This document shows, piece by piece, positions 8,087 to 16,027 of a DNA stretch of 42,688 nt. The notes below the pieces were generated by a model that searched no databases, had not been told where the DNA came from, and saw only the letters and a list, made by a program, of their open reading frames with translations. The stretch comes from Candidatus Bathyarchaeota archaeon. GTDB taxonomy: Archaea > Thermoproteota > Bathyarchaeia > Bathyarchaeales > Bathycorpusculaceae. The stretch is from NCBI GenBank assembly GCA_018396875.1, contig JAGTQG010000008.1:1-42688 (forward strand). Direction: 5' to 3'. The first letter of the stretch is position 1. Each line of letters begins with the position of its first letter. The position numbers were made by a program, and so were the translations under genes.

Positions 8087-9258
8087 CGCGGGAAGAAGAG
8101 CGCATCTATGACGGCGAATATGGCTGGGCGAAGCAAGTTTGCATGAAAATTATGGTTAAGCTTGGCGAGCTTTATGACGCTTCAAGACTTATCCCGGTGG
8201 AGTCCGCTCACGTTTCAGGGGTTTCCTACAAAACTTTGGGCGACGCACCAACAGACTTTTTGGAGGCTTTGGCGGATGCTGGTGAAAAAGTGGCGGTTGA
8301 GGCTACGCTAAACCCCCAGAGCCTAGACCCTCAATATTTGGCTGAGAGGCTTCCAGAAAGCCTTGTGAAAACCCAGCTTAAGCTCTGCGAGATTTTCCAG
8401 AAGATGGGCTTTAAAATTTCTTACACGTGCACGCCCTACTACATTAAAACGCCAACCAGAGGCGCCCATTTGGCTTGGGCTGAATCATCTGCAGTTGTTT
8501 ACGCCAACTCGGTTTTGGGGGCGTGGACGAATCGTGAAGGTGGACCAAGCGCTTTGGCGGCGGCAATAATCGGCAAGACGCCAGACTGCGGCATCCATAA
8601 GGCTGAGAACCGCAAACCAAAAATCATGATCGAGGTTAGGGAGCCGCTGGAAAGAGAGGTGGACTATGGAGCCCTCGGAATATTTTTGGGCAAGGTTTTG
8701 GAAGATAAAATTCCACTTATAACTGGCTTGAGGAACCCAACGCCTGAAAACCTTAAACAATTAGGCGCGGCTTTGGCATCCGCCGGAATGGTCAACATGT
8801 TCCACTGCGGTGGCACATCAGCCAAAATTGAACGAGAACATCTTGAAAAAATAACTGTGGAACCCAAAAACATTCAAGAGACAATCGAAGAGCTAACTAC
8901 AACATCAACCTCAAAGCCGGACCTTGTTTTTGTCGGCTGCCCCCACTGCTCGCCAAGCGAAATCCGTGAAATCGCCGAGAAAATGGGCGACAGGAAAGTT
9001 AGAGAAGACGTCGAGTTTTGGGTTTGCACAAGCCGCTACGTAAAAGAAAAAACAAAAAGTCACGTGCAAAAAATTGAGGCAAGCGGAGCAAAAGTCATAA
9101 CAGACACATGCGCCGTAGTCACATGGACAGACAAGCTTGGAATAAAGACGATTATGACGAATTCGGCTAAAACAGCCCACTACGCGCCAACCCTAAACAA
9201 AGCGGAAGTGCAGCTGGCAAGCCTTAAAGAATGCTTAAAAACAGCCCTAAAACAATAA
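8077..9258 (+). CDS. Phosphomevalonate dehydratase, large subunit (aconitase X catalytic, DUF521)
   Basis: The catalytic subunit of phosphomevalonate dehydratase, expected to hold a [4Fe-4S] cluster. The 393-residue protein has the aconitase X pattern: SAHVSGVSYKTLGD near the N-terminus, YTCTPYY, FHCGGTSAKIEREH, VFVGCPHCSPSEI, FWVCTSRYVKEK and DTCAVV. These cysteines include the likely cluster ligands. Start is GTG inside the small-subunit gene. Known biology places this step between phosphomevalonate and isopentenyl phosphate synthesis. The later enzymes, a UbiD-like decarboxylase and isopentenyl phosphate kinase, are not in this window. Confidence 0.94.
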   Translation: MYLTREEERIYDGEYGWAKQVCMKIMVKLGELYDASRLIPVESAHVSGVSYKTLGDAPTDFLEALADAGEKVAVEATLNPQSLDPQYLAERLPESLVKTQLKLCEIFQKMGFKISYTCTPYYIKTPTRGAHLAWAESSAVVYANSVLGAWTNREGGPSALAAAIIGKTPDCGIHKAENRKPKIMIEVREPLEREVDYGALGIFLGKVLEDKIPLITGLRNPTPENLKQLGAALASAGMVNMFHCGGTSAKIEREHLEKITVEPKNIQETIEELTTTSTSKPDLVFVGCPHCSPSEIREIAEKMGDRKVREDVEFWVCTSRYVKEKTKSHVQKIEASGAKVITDTCAVVTWTDKLGIKTIMTNSAKTAHYAPTLNKAEVQLASLKECLKTALKQ

Positions 9259-9311
9259 AATTTATCCGAAACATAAAGCATTTGGCATGATGCCAGCAAG
9301 CCGCAAACAGC

Positions 9312-9386
9312 GCTCCGGTAGTATAGCCCGGTCAAGTATTCCGGCCTTTCGAGCCGGAGACGCGGGTTCAAATCCCGCCCGGAGCA
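9312..9386 (+). tRNA. tRNA-Glu (anticodon TTC)
   Basis: A complete cloverleaf. The acceptor GCTCCGG pairs with CCGGAGC, the anticodon arm is CCGGC-CTTTCGA-GCCGG with anticodon TTC, and the T arm is GCGGG-TTCAAAT-CCCGC. The discriminator is A and CCA is not encoded. No intron is seen. It lies between the phosphomevalonate dehydratase operon and a HAD gene. Confidence 0.95.
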
Positions 9387-9452
9387 CTATTTTGCTGGCA
9401 AACTTATACGTTTGCTCTTTAAGCTCGTTACGCTCCTAATGGTTGCGAGGGG

Positions 9453-10097
9453 ATGCGCTTGGTTTGTGTTGTTTCCTTCGATCTAGAGGGTACTCTTGTG
9501 GATATGACGTTTGGTGACATGGTTTGGAACGTTGGTTTGCCTAGACTTTATGCCCTAAAAAAGGGTTTGGACTTTGACGAGGCTAGGAGAATTGTTTTGG
9601 GCGAGTATGCACGGGTTGGCGAGGATCGTGTTGAATGGTACGACATTCATTACTGGTTTAGACTTTTTGATTTGTCTGGCAATCCACAGCGCTTGATGGA
9701 CGCTTATAGAGGGTATATCCGCCTTTTTCCAGATGTTGTGGAAGCCCTAGAGAGACTTGGCCGTAGATATCAGCTTATAATAGTCACAAATTCTAACAGG
9801 CTTTTTGTTGATGTTTTGGCACAACCAGTAATTCGCTATTTTGACCATGTGTTTTCAACAACTTCGGATTTCGGTCTTCTGAAAAAGAATCCAGACGCCT
9901 ATAGAAGAGTGTGCATGGCTTTGGGCATAGAGCCTTCCGAAATGGTTCACGTAGGCGACCGCGTGCTGGATGATTTTGAATCTCCACGGAGTGTGGGCGT
10001 TAATGCCTATTTTCTCGACAGACAAGACGCATGCACTTGTGTTCCAGTCCAATATAAAGTGAGAAGCCTTCACGAACTTGTTGGGCTTTTAACCTAA
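9453..10097 (+). CDS. HAD-superfamily hydrolase with DxE motif I
   Basis: A 214-residue Rossmann-fold HAD protein, probably a phosphatase. Motif I reads FDLEGTLVD: the nucleophilic Asp is present, but the second Asp of DxDGT, the general acid/base, is Glu. Motif II is the VTNSN serine/threonine region, motif III the lysine of GLLKKNPDAY, and motif IV the acidic pair in GDRVLDDF. A helical cap of about 70 residues sits between motifs I and II (C1-type). The Glu may slow hydrolysis or mark a subfamily; the substrate is unknown. ATG is preceded by GAGGG. It ends with a 4-base overlap with the convergent gene. Confidence 0.88.
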   Translation: MRLVCVVSFDLEGTLVDMTFGDMVWNVGLPRLYALKKGLDFDEARRIVLGEYARVGEDRVEWYDIHYWFRLFDLSGNPQRLMDAYRGYIRLFPDVVEALERLGRRYQLIIVTNSNRLFVDVLAQPVIRYFDHVFSTTSDFGLLKKNPDAYRRVCMALGIEPSEMVHVGDRVLDDFESPRSVGVNAYFLDRQDACTCVPVQYKVRSLHELVGLLT

Positions 10098-10435
10098 CCG
10101 GGAAAGCTGAACACTCGTTTTTTGAAAGGAACTGGCCATATTATTGGTATCCACCAGAAAAATGGCCAAACTATGAAGTGTGTTTCTGACGTTTCAGGTT
10201 GTATTGTGAATGTCGTCCCGCATCGCCTGCATCTTAATGTTCTTCTGCCTATCCTTTCCAAGTCTTTTGAGCCACATTTTGGACATGAATAATCCTCAAC
10301 CTTTATGGCTGGAGGCTGATAAGTTGGCGTTTTAATCCACTGCAAGAAAGTGAAGGCCACCATCCCAAAAATGAAAAGAAACATTAGTAGGACGATTATG
10401 AGTATCATTGTTGCCAGCACGGATTCCAACGTCAT
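10094..10435 (-). CDS. Small membrane-anchored zinc-ribbon protein
   Basis: A protein of about 113 residues. One N-terminal transmembrane helix is built mainly of Ile, Leu, Met, Val and Phe (about residues 8-32). A cytosolic or external zinc ribbon follows: CPKCG, then CRRCG 16 residues later. The tail is rich in Trp, Phe and Pro (WPFFWWIPIIWPVP) and may re-enter the membrane. No function is recognised. A TATATAATGG box lies about 20 bases before the ATG at 10435, consistent with a leaderless transcript; a TTG at 10441 is an alternative start. Confidence 0.7.
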   Translation of the reverse strand: MTLESVLATMILIIVLLMFLFIFGMVAFTFLQWIKTPTYQPPAIKVEDYSCPKCGSKDLERIGRRTLRCRRCGTTFTIQPETSETHFIVWPFFWWIPIIWPVPFKKRVFSFPG

Positions 10436-10459
10436 CTCCAAAAGACCATTATATAGTTT

Positions 10460-10777
10460 TCACTTAAACATTTTCTCTCTCTTAATTTCGAAGATTACTG
10501 TGCCGCCGCCTGTGTAGGGTTCACCTGGGTCTAGGCATTGCATGTATCCAACTTCATTCTCCTCTTTGGCTAGACCTAGGCTTTTGAAGCTTATTCCTCG
10601 GCTTAGGGGTACAAGCATGGATAACATGCAGCCCAAGGCGTGAATACATAAATTGTCCGTTTTGTTCACCAAAATTTTCGGGGACTCTACGACTATTTTG
10701 TCTCCGAGTTTAAAGACGGGGCAGTTTCCCCGTATTTCTTTAACCGTTATGGTTAAGCGGTATTTTTCGTCTTTCAT
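10460..10777 (-). CDS. TIGR04076 family protein
   Basis: A 105-residue cytosolic protein matching the TIGR04076 pattern: an N-terminal ITVKEIRGNCPVFKLGDKIV, a central CIHALGCMLSMLVPLSRG, and the ending YMQCLDPGEPYTGGGTVIFE. The three conserved cysteines could bind metal or a cofactor. Family function is not established; members occur mainly in anaerobes. It is divergent from the thiolase/HMG-CoA synthase pair, with an 88-base gap. Confidence 0.85.
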   Translation of the reverse strand: MKDEKYRLTITVKEIRGNCPVFKLGDKIVVESPKILVNKTDNLCIHALGCMLSMLVPLSRGISFKSLGLAKEENEVGYMQCLDPGEPYTGGGTVIFEIKREKMFK

Positions 10778-10865
10778 AATCTCTGTCTCCGTGGCTTATT
10801 GCAGTTAGACGGTGAATTGGCAAACACTTAAAAGTCTTTGTGGCGTAGTGCTGAAAAGGTGTTCC

Positions 10866-12074
10866 ATGACCATGGGTAGTCGTCCAGTGATAGTTGCCGC
10901 TGGAAGAACAAAGTTCGGCGAACATTACGAGAAACAGCCTGAACGCCTGATCGAGGAGGCTTGGCTTAAAGCTTCCGAGGAAGTTGGACTGGAGCGAAAA
11001 GACTTGGAGGCATGCTACTTATCGGACTATTTTCTGCCAATAACAAACAAGCTTGGACTTGAAGAAGGCTTCCTTTCGGAGTTGACGGAGCTGCACGTAC
11101 CTATGGATGTGGTGCGCTCCTTCAGCTCGGCTTTTTCTAACGCGTGTAATGCCATCCAAGCTGGAAAATACAACTTGGTGCTTGTGGGCGGAATAGAAAA
11201 GATGACAGACCGCTGGGACAAAATCCGAGACGACTTAATGCTATTGGAAGATCCATGGAGCTATTATGCTGGGTGCACGCCTGAAGCAAACCACGAGCTT
11301 ATGCTGAGAGCCTATATTAGGCGTTATGGTATAACAGGCGAAAACCTTGAAAAACTGAACATCGCTTTGGCGCAGATTTCCGTAAAAAACCATTTAAACG
11401 CTTTGAAAAACGAGTACGCCCAATACCAGAGAAAAATAACAGTGGAGCAAGTGTTGGAAGCCAGAAAAGCCGCCAGACGCCCACTGGGACTTTATGACTT
11501 TGCACCTATATCTGATGGTGCTGCAGCAGTGATTCTTGCCAGCGAGGAAACTGCCAAAAAATTAACGGATAAGCCGGTCTACGTGCTTGGCTCCGCTTCG
11601 GCAACAGACTACCTGACATATCCGGCGAGGGAAGACTTAACAGGTTTTGCTGCAAGCCGTTTAGCGATGGAAAAAGCCTTAAAAATGGCTGGGATAAGCC
11701 TCTGGGACATACAGGTTTTGGAGCTTTACGACCAGTCAACAGTTATGGAAATGATTTCCCTTGAAGATTTGGGCTATTGTCAGCCGGGCACTGCTTGGAA
11801 AACGGTTTATGAAAGTTGCCAGGACTATAAGGGTTATTATCGCATTGGTGAGAAGAAGCTTTTCGTAAACATGAATGGTGGGTTAAAGGCTGACGGGAAC
11901 CCCCTTGGCGCAACTGGCGGCGCCCAAATCTACGAGGTTTTCAAGCAGTTGAGGGGTGAGGCTGGCGCCCGCCAAGTTGTGGATGATAAGCCCCTTAGAT
12001 ATGGGTGTGTTCTTGAGTTGGAGGGTTTCGGCACTAAAGGGCATGTTCACATTTTTGGAGTGGAGGGAGCCTAA
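10866..12074 (+). CDS. Thiolase-fold protein, acetoacetyl-CoA thiolase family, catalytic residues not conserved
   Basis: A 402-residue protein of the archaeal SCP2-type thiolase family. Recognisable parts are AAGRTKFGEHYEK at the N-terminus, LVLVGGIEKMTD, PISDGAAAVILASEE and MNGGLKADGNPLGATGG. In true thiolases, end-aligned to VGGxEKM, the nucleophilic Cys lies in a CASG-like loop; here that position is Val83. The GHP histidine is Asn345 (GNP), and the usual HDCF is YDQS (288-291). It is therefore probably not an ordinary thiolase. ATG at 10866 follows an AAAGGTG ribosome site; an upstream ATG at 10812 gives an atypical extension. The stop directly abuts the GTG of the DUF35-HMG-CoA synthase gene. 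Confidence 0.87.
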   Translation: MTMGSRPVIVAAGRTKFGEHYEKQPERLIEEAWLKASEEVGLERKDLEACYLSDYFLPITNKLGLEEGFLSELTELHVPMDVVRSFSSAFSNACNAIQAGKYNLVLVGGIEKMTDRWDKIRDDLMLLEDPWSYYAGCTPEANHELMLRAYIRRYGITGENLEKLNIALAQISVKNHLNALKNEYAQYQRKITVEQVLEARKAARRPLGLYDFAPISDGAAAVILASEETAKKLTDKPVYVLGSASATDYLTYPAREDLTGFAASRLAMEKALKMAGISLWDIQVLELYDQSTVMEMISLEDLGYCQPGTAWKTVYESCQDYKGYYRIGEKKLFVNMNGGLKADGNPLGATGGAQIYEVFKQLRGEAGARQVVDDKPLRYGCVLELEGFGTKGHVHIFGVEGA

Positions 12075-13583
12075 GTGAGCAGCGAGCCGATAGAAAGGCG
12101 TGTTTCATATCTTGGCGACAGGCTTAGAGGTAGACGCTGCCAACTATGCGGAAAAGAGTACTTTGAGCTGAGGGATTACTGTGGAAACTGCGGCAGGAAA
12201 AGCTTCGGCAAAATGGAGGATATAGACTTCTTCTACGAGAAAGGGCGCCTTGAACTCTGCACGCTTATAACTGAGCCAACAAACAAGTTCACAAAACTTG
12301 GCACCTACATTTATGGCATAATTTCGTTTCATGACGGCAAAATCCGTGTTCCAGGAAGGCTTACAGACAAAATCATCAGGGAAGGCGAAACAATAGACTT
12401 TTCAAGACTTGAAGGCAGGGAAGTTGTTCCACGGTTTAGGCGACGTTATTCCGTCGAAAAAAGCGAGATAATCCCGACGATTTCGTTGGCTTTCACTTTC
12501 GCCGACGAATATTACCCACACCAGGAATACCAGCCGGCGAAGCCAAACAAGGAATACGATGTGCCGGGCATTGTGGGCTACGGCGTTTACACTTCAAGGT
12601 TTAGGATAAGAGAGGGCAACATGGAACGGGCTGTCCCCTTCATAGACGAGGACGCCATAACAGCCGCTGTGGAAGCTGGAAAACTCGCCTTAATCCATTC
12701 TGGCGTGGACAGCACGCTTGTCGGCAAGGTTTACGTGGGTTCAGAATCGAATCCCTACGCCGTTAAGCCCATAGCCTCAAAAGTGGCGCAGGTTTTGAAA
12801 CTTGGCGAGGAGGACGAAGATGTTCAAGGAGTAGATGCCGTAGACACGGAGTTCGCATGTAAAGCAGCCACAAGCATGTTCAAGGACGCTGCCTCTCTCG
12901 TTAGCTATCCAAAGATGGGCGTGCCATACGCCATGGTTATCGGCGCTGACAACTCGCAAGCCGCCCCAAGAGACAGCCCCGGCGGGGAGCTAGACTTTTT
13001 CGTGGGCTACGGCGGATGCGCCTACATTTTCGGAAAAACAGATGTCATAGCCGAGCTGGAAGGATGGTATTCATGCACTTCTGACACACCGGACTTTTGG
13101 CGGCGGGACGGCGAGCCTTACCCGATGCATGGTGGACGCTTCACAGGAGATCCCGCCTATTTTAAGCACATTAGAAAAGCAGCGAAGAAGCTTATGGAGC
13201 GGTTAAGGCTTCAGCCAAGCGACATAAACTATTTTGTGGCACATCAGCCAAACATAGCCTTTCCAGTTAGAATAGCCAAAGAACTCGGCTTTAAAGAGGA
13301 ACAATACTTACCATCCCTTCAAGTGGCAAAATTTGGCAACACATATTCAGGCTCGTCGCCGGTAGGTTTAGCAGCGGTTCTTGACATTGCAAAGCCGAAT
13401 GAGCGCATCCTAATAGTCAGCTATGGCTCTGGAGCTGGAAGCGATGCCTACTCCTTCATAACCACTAGTCAGATAGTCGAAAAAAGGCAACGTCAAAAAA
13501 TGACCGTCAAGTATCAAGCGGAAAATCCCTTCTTGGAGTATGTGGACTACAACACCTATAGAAGGCTGAAACATGGATTGTAG
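12075..13583 (+). CDS. DUF35 (zinc ribbon/OB fold)-HMG-CoA synthase fusion
   Basis: HMG-CoA synthase condenses acetyl-CoA with acetoacetyl-CoA, the entry to the mevalonate pathway. The 502-residue protein is a fusion. Residues 1-150 are a DUF35 unit with a rubredoxin-like zinc ribbon (Cys22, 25, 36, 39) and an OB fold. Residues 160-480 are archaeal HMG-CoA synthase with Glu224 (VGSESNPY), nucleophile Cys262 (EFACKA), His390 (AHQPN) and the SYGSGAGSDAYS loop. In methanogens, separate DUF35, thiolase and synthase chains form one complex that channels acetoacetyl-CoA; fusing two of them here agrees with that. The GTG start has GGAGGGAG upstream and follows the thiolase-like gene without a gap. 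Confidence 0.94.
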   Translation: MSSEPIERRVSYLGDRLRGRRCQLCGKEYFELRDYCGNCGRKSFGKMEDIDFFYEKGRLELCTLITEPTNKFTKLGTYIYGIISFHDGKIRVPGRLTDKIIREGETIDFSRLEGREVVPRFRRRYSVEKSEIIPTISLAFTFADEYYPHQEYQPAKPNKEYDVPGIVGYGVYTSRFRIREGNMERAVPFIDEDAITAAVEAGKLALIHSGVDSTLVGKVYVGSESNPYAVKPIASKVAQVLKLGEEDEDVQGVDAVDTEFACKAATSMFKDAASLVSYPKMGVPYAMVIGADNSQAAPRDSPGGELDFFVGYGGCAYIFGKTDVIAELEGWYSCTSDTPDFWRRDGEPYPMHGGRFTGDPAYFKHIRKAAKKLMERLRLQPSDINYFVAHQPNIAFPVRIAKELGFKEEQYLPSLQVAKFGNTYSGSSPVGLAAVLDIAKPNERILIVSYGSGAGSDAYSFITTSQIVEKRQRQKMTVKYQAENPFLEYVDYNTYRRLKHGL

Positions 13584-13635
13584 CGAATCATTTAATAACA
13601 AGCCAAAATAGGTTATCACGGAGAGCCTCAGACAG

Positions 13636-14787
13636 TTGTTTGCTTACGGCATATTCAAAGTCATATACGCGCCCCATAAAGCCTTCAAGGAGATAATCCA
13701 AAATCCAAACTATTATGGTCCAATATTGATAATGGTTCTTTTTATTGCCGCAAACATGGGGTCAGCCTACCTTTTTGCGGTAAAAACTTACATTGAAACA
13801 ACTGAACCTTCGCCTTCTTTAGAGAAGCTGGATTTGTGGACTGAAAACTCTACTTTTTGGGTTCCTCTTAATGGAGCAAATTATGCGGAAAATTTCACTG
13901 ATTATATTGCAGGGAGTTGTTACGGGAACAGAAGCATAGAGTTTTGGGTTGAACAAAGTGACAGAATCGCCATGGAATTGCATGGCATTGAAGTGAACTG
14001 CTCCGTTGCGGGTGGCTACACGAAAGTCTATCTAAGAATAAAATTGGTTGGTCCAGAAAGCCTTCCTCAAAATGTTTCTCTGTATCTTTACTCTAGAAAT
14101 GGTGTTTTCTACAGAGACATAACCAGTGAATTCTCAAATGGAGCCATTAACGTTTGGAACAACTTGTCAATTCCGCTTGCCGACGAAAAATGGCGTGGAA
14201 ACACTGATTGGGGAAACGTTACTGGCTTAAAATTGGAATTCATGTGGACTCAAACATTAGACACTATAAGAGTTTTTATTGACGGCTTATTTTTCGGTGG
14301 CATTTACAAACCCTACGTTGAAAGCGTTCCAGCCTATCTGGGCGGCTACGCTGCCTACTCTTTCATGAGGTTCTTTCTAAGATGGTTTTTGCTCGGCGGA
14401 ATGATTTACATTTTGACAAAAGCGTTTAAGGCTAAAACTGCCTGGCGTGTAAGCCTAACTCTAGCGGGGTTCACATTAATAACTATGGTTGTTCAGGCAG
14501 TGGTAGGTGCGGCAGCATTTTCAGCCTTGCCAGTTATAAAGTATCCTTTTGAACTTGTTGGCGGCGTTAAAGGCGAAGCGGAAACCGCTTATAGCAAACT
14601 TTTGGAGGAAGCGTGGTTGGTGAATCAAGCCTATAACATTGCGCAGATAATTATGCTTGTATGGACTGTAGTCCTGTGTACTATTGCCATCCATTTGATG
14701 GCGGAGTTTTCGTGGACAACAAGTTTCTTAGCGGCTTTTGTAGCCTACTTTGTTGCAGTTTTCATTGAAAGTTTTCTAGCAATGTAA
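13636..14787 (+). CDS. Membrane protein, Yip1-like, with large extracellular insertion
   Basis: A 383-residue membrane protein. An N-terminal amphipathic stretch (IYAPHKAFKEII) precedes the first transmembrane helix (about residues 29-48). Roughly 190 residues of external, beta-rich, Asn/Ser/Thr-rich sequence follow, resembling a jelly-roll carbohydrate-binding-like domain. Four further helices lie between about 235 and the C-terminus. The N-terminal motif and helix pattern recall Yip1-domain proteins; that assignment is tentative. The start is TTG, with GGAGA about 12 bases upstream. The gene converges with the ABC permease. Confidence 0.72.
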   Translation: MFAYGIFKVIYAPHKAFKEIIQNPNYYGPILIMVLFIAANMGSAYLFAVKTYIETTEPSPSLEKLDLWTENSTFWVPLNGANYAENFTDYIAGSCYGNRSIEFWVEQSDRIAMELHGIEVNCSVAGGYTKVYLRIKLVGPESLPQNVSLYLYSRNGVFYRDITSEFSNGAINVWNNLSIPLADEKWRGNTDWGNVTGLKLEFMWTQTLDTIRVFIDGLFFGGIYKPYVESVPAYLGGYAAYSFMRFFLRWFLLGGMIYILTKAFKAKTAWRVSLTLAGFTLITMVVQAVVGAAAFSALPVIKYPFELVGGVKGEAETAYSKLLEEAWLVNQAYNIAQIIMLVWTVVLCTIAIHLMAEFSWTTSFLAAFVAYFVAVFIESFLAM

Positions 14788-14800
14788 GTTGATGCTTCTC

Positions 14801-16012
14801 CTATTCATATCTTAGGGCAACTACTGGCGGTATTTTTGACGCTCTGTAGGCTGGAAGGACGCCGCCAACCAACCCTATCAGAATTGTTAGGCTCAAGGTT
14901 TGGGCTATAAGGGTTGGCGTTATCAATGGACTTAGCTGCAGTAATATGCCGCTTTCGCCTATCCCACCGATTCTAAAGCCCCTTGAAGATAGAAGATAGG
15001 CGCCGACTACGCCTAAGGATATTCCAGTTGCGCCGCCAACGAGGCTCATGACAATGGATTCCATAAGGATTAACAGCAAAATTTGCCCGTTAGTGTAGCC
15101 TATAGCTTTCATGACGCCTATTTCTCTTGTGCGCTCCATGACGGAAGTTATCATTGTGGCAGCCACACCAGCAATGGCAACGGCGAAAGCTGAAAGCGAG
15201 GTTGAAAAGTTTATGAAGTTTATCGCGCCAGTCACGCTGGAAACAGCTTCGGCTATGGAGCTGAAAGCGATTATTTGGGCTTTATCCTCGTAGTGTTGCC
15301 GTAAAACAGAGACTATGGGCTTAACGTTGGCTGGGCTGTCCGCCAAAACAAGAATCCCAGACCATCTCTCCATTCCCAGAAGCCTTTTGCCAGCTTCTAA
15401 GCATATGAAAATCGTTGAGTCTGGGTCAACAATTAACGCGCCGCCATACTCTTTGAGGATAGCCCCTACAACCAAGTTTATGGTTTTCTTGCCGGTTATT
15501 TTGCCGCCCTCGATTTTTGGAACGGTTGCCGTGACAACGTCGCCCAAGCCAAAATGTTTTTCATTGCTTTTGTAGGCTATTTTTCTGCCAATGATCGAGC
15601 TTAAGACTTCAGTTTCCGATGGAATAGTGCCCTCGTCTATTTCTAGGCTTCCTATGGCTTCGAAGAGAAGGCTGTAGTCCACGGCGAATATCGCTATTTT
15701 CAAGTCTTCGGCCCCTCTTTTCACAACTCCTTGAGTGTTATAGAAAGGTTCGGCCCTTCTGATAGCTTCAATTGTTCTAATGTAGTTTAGGTCCTCTTCG
15801 TCGAGCCGATAGTTTTCTGTTGGAAAAATGGCGATGGCATTCTGCCCAAGCGACGTGATTCTCTCCTCTATGTAGTTGGAGTAGCTTCCAACAACCGAAC
15901 TCATCATGACAAGAACTAGGGGGCCTATAGCTATGCCCGTTATAGTTAAGGCTGCCCGAACCCTCCTTTCGCTTAGGGCTTTCAGTGACAACCGAATGAA
16001 ATCTGCGAACAT
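14801..16012 (-). CDS. ABC transporter permease, MacB/FtsX family
   Basis: A 403-residue permease. The N-terminal helix with LKALSERRVRAALTITGIAIG is the standard MacB/LolC/FtsX start. About 220 residues of external domain follow, then three C-terminal helices with ERTREIGVMKAIGYTNGQIL, the cytoplasmic coupling segment, and the ending LPAYRASKIPPVVALRYE. These permeases usually work as mechanotransmitters or exporters rather than importers. It is the last of three tandem genes, 15 bases after the surface-protein gene, with the ATPase at the head of the operon. Confidence 0.93.
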   Translation of the reverse strand: MFADFIRLSLKALSERRVRAALTITGIAIGPLVLVMMSSVVGSYSNYIEERITSLGQNAIAIFPTENYRLDEEDLNYIRTIEAIRRAEPFYNTQGVVKRGAEDLKIAIFAVDYSLLFEAIGSLEIDEGTIPSETEVLSSIIGRKIAYKSNEKHFGLGDVVTATVPKIEGGKITGKKTINLVVGAILKEYGGALIVDPDSTIFICLEAGKRLLGMERWSGILVLADSPANVKPIVSVLRQHYEDKAQIIAFSSIAEAVSSVTGAINFINFSTSLSAFAVAIAGVAATMITSVMERTREIGVMKAIGYTNGQILLLILMESIVMSLVGGATGISLGVVGAYLLSSRGFRIGGIGESGILLQLSPLITPTLIAQTLSLTILIGLVGGVLPAYRASKIPPVVALRYE

Positions 16013-16027
16013 TTCGGGTTTTCACCG

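Noticed and set aside
10866-12074. Ltp2-type retro-aldolase (thiolase fold with DUF35 partner)
   Set aside because: The YDxxT-like segment is suggestive, but the glycine-tyrosine motif that I recall replacing GHP in that group is not seen (GNPLGATGG here), and the synthase neighbour points to the mevalonate pathway.
15111-15575. Plus-strand frames inside the ABC permease gene
   Set aside because: They are antisense to a permease with clear family motifs and have no features of their own.
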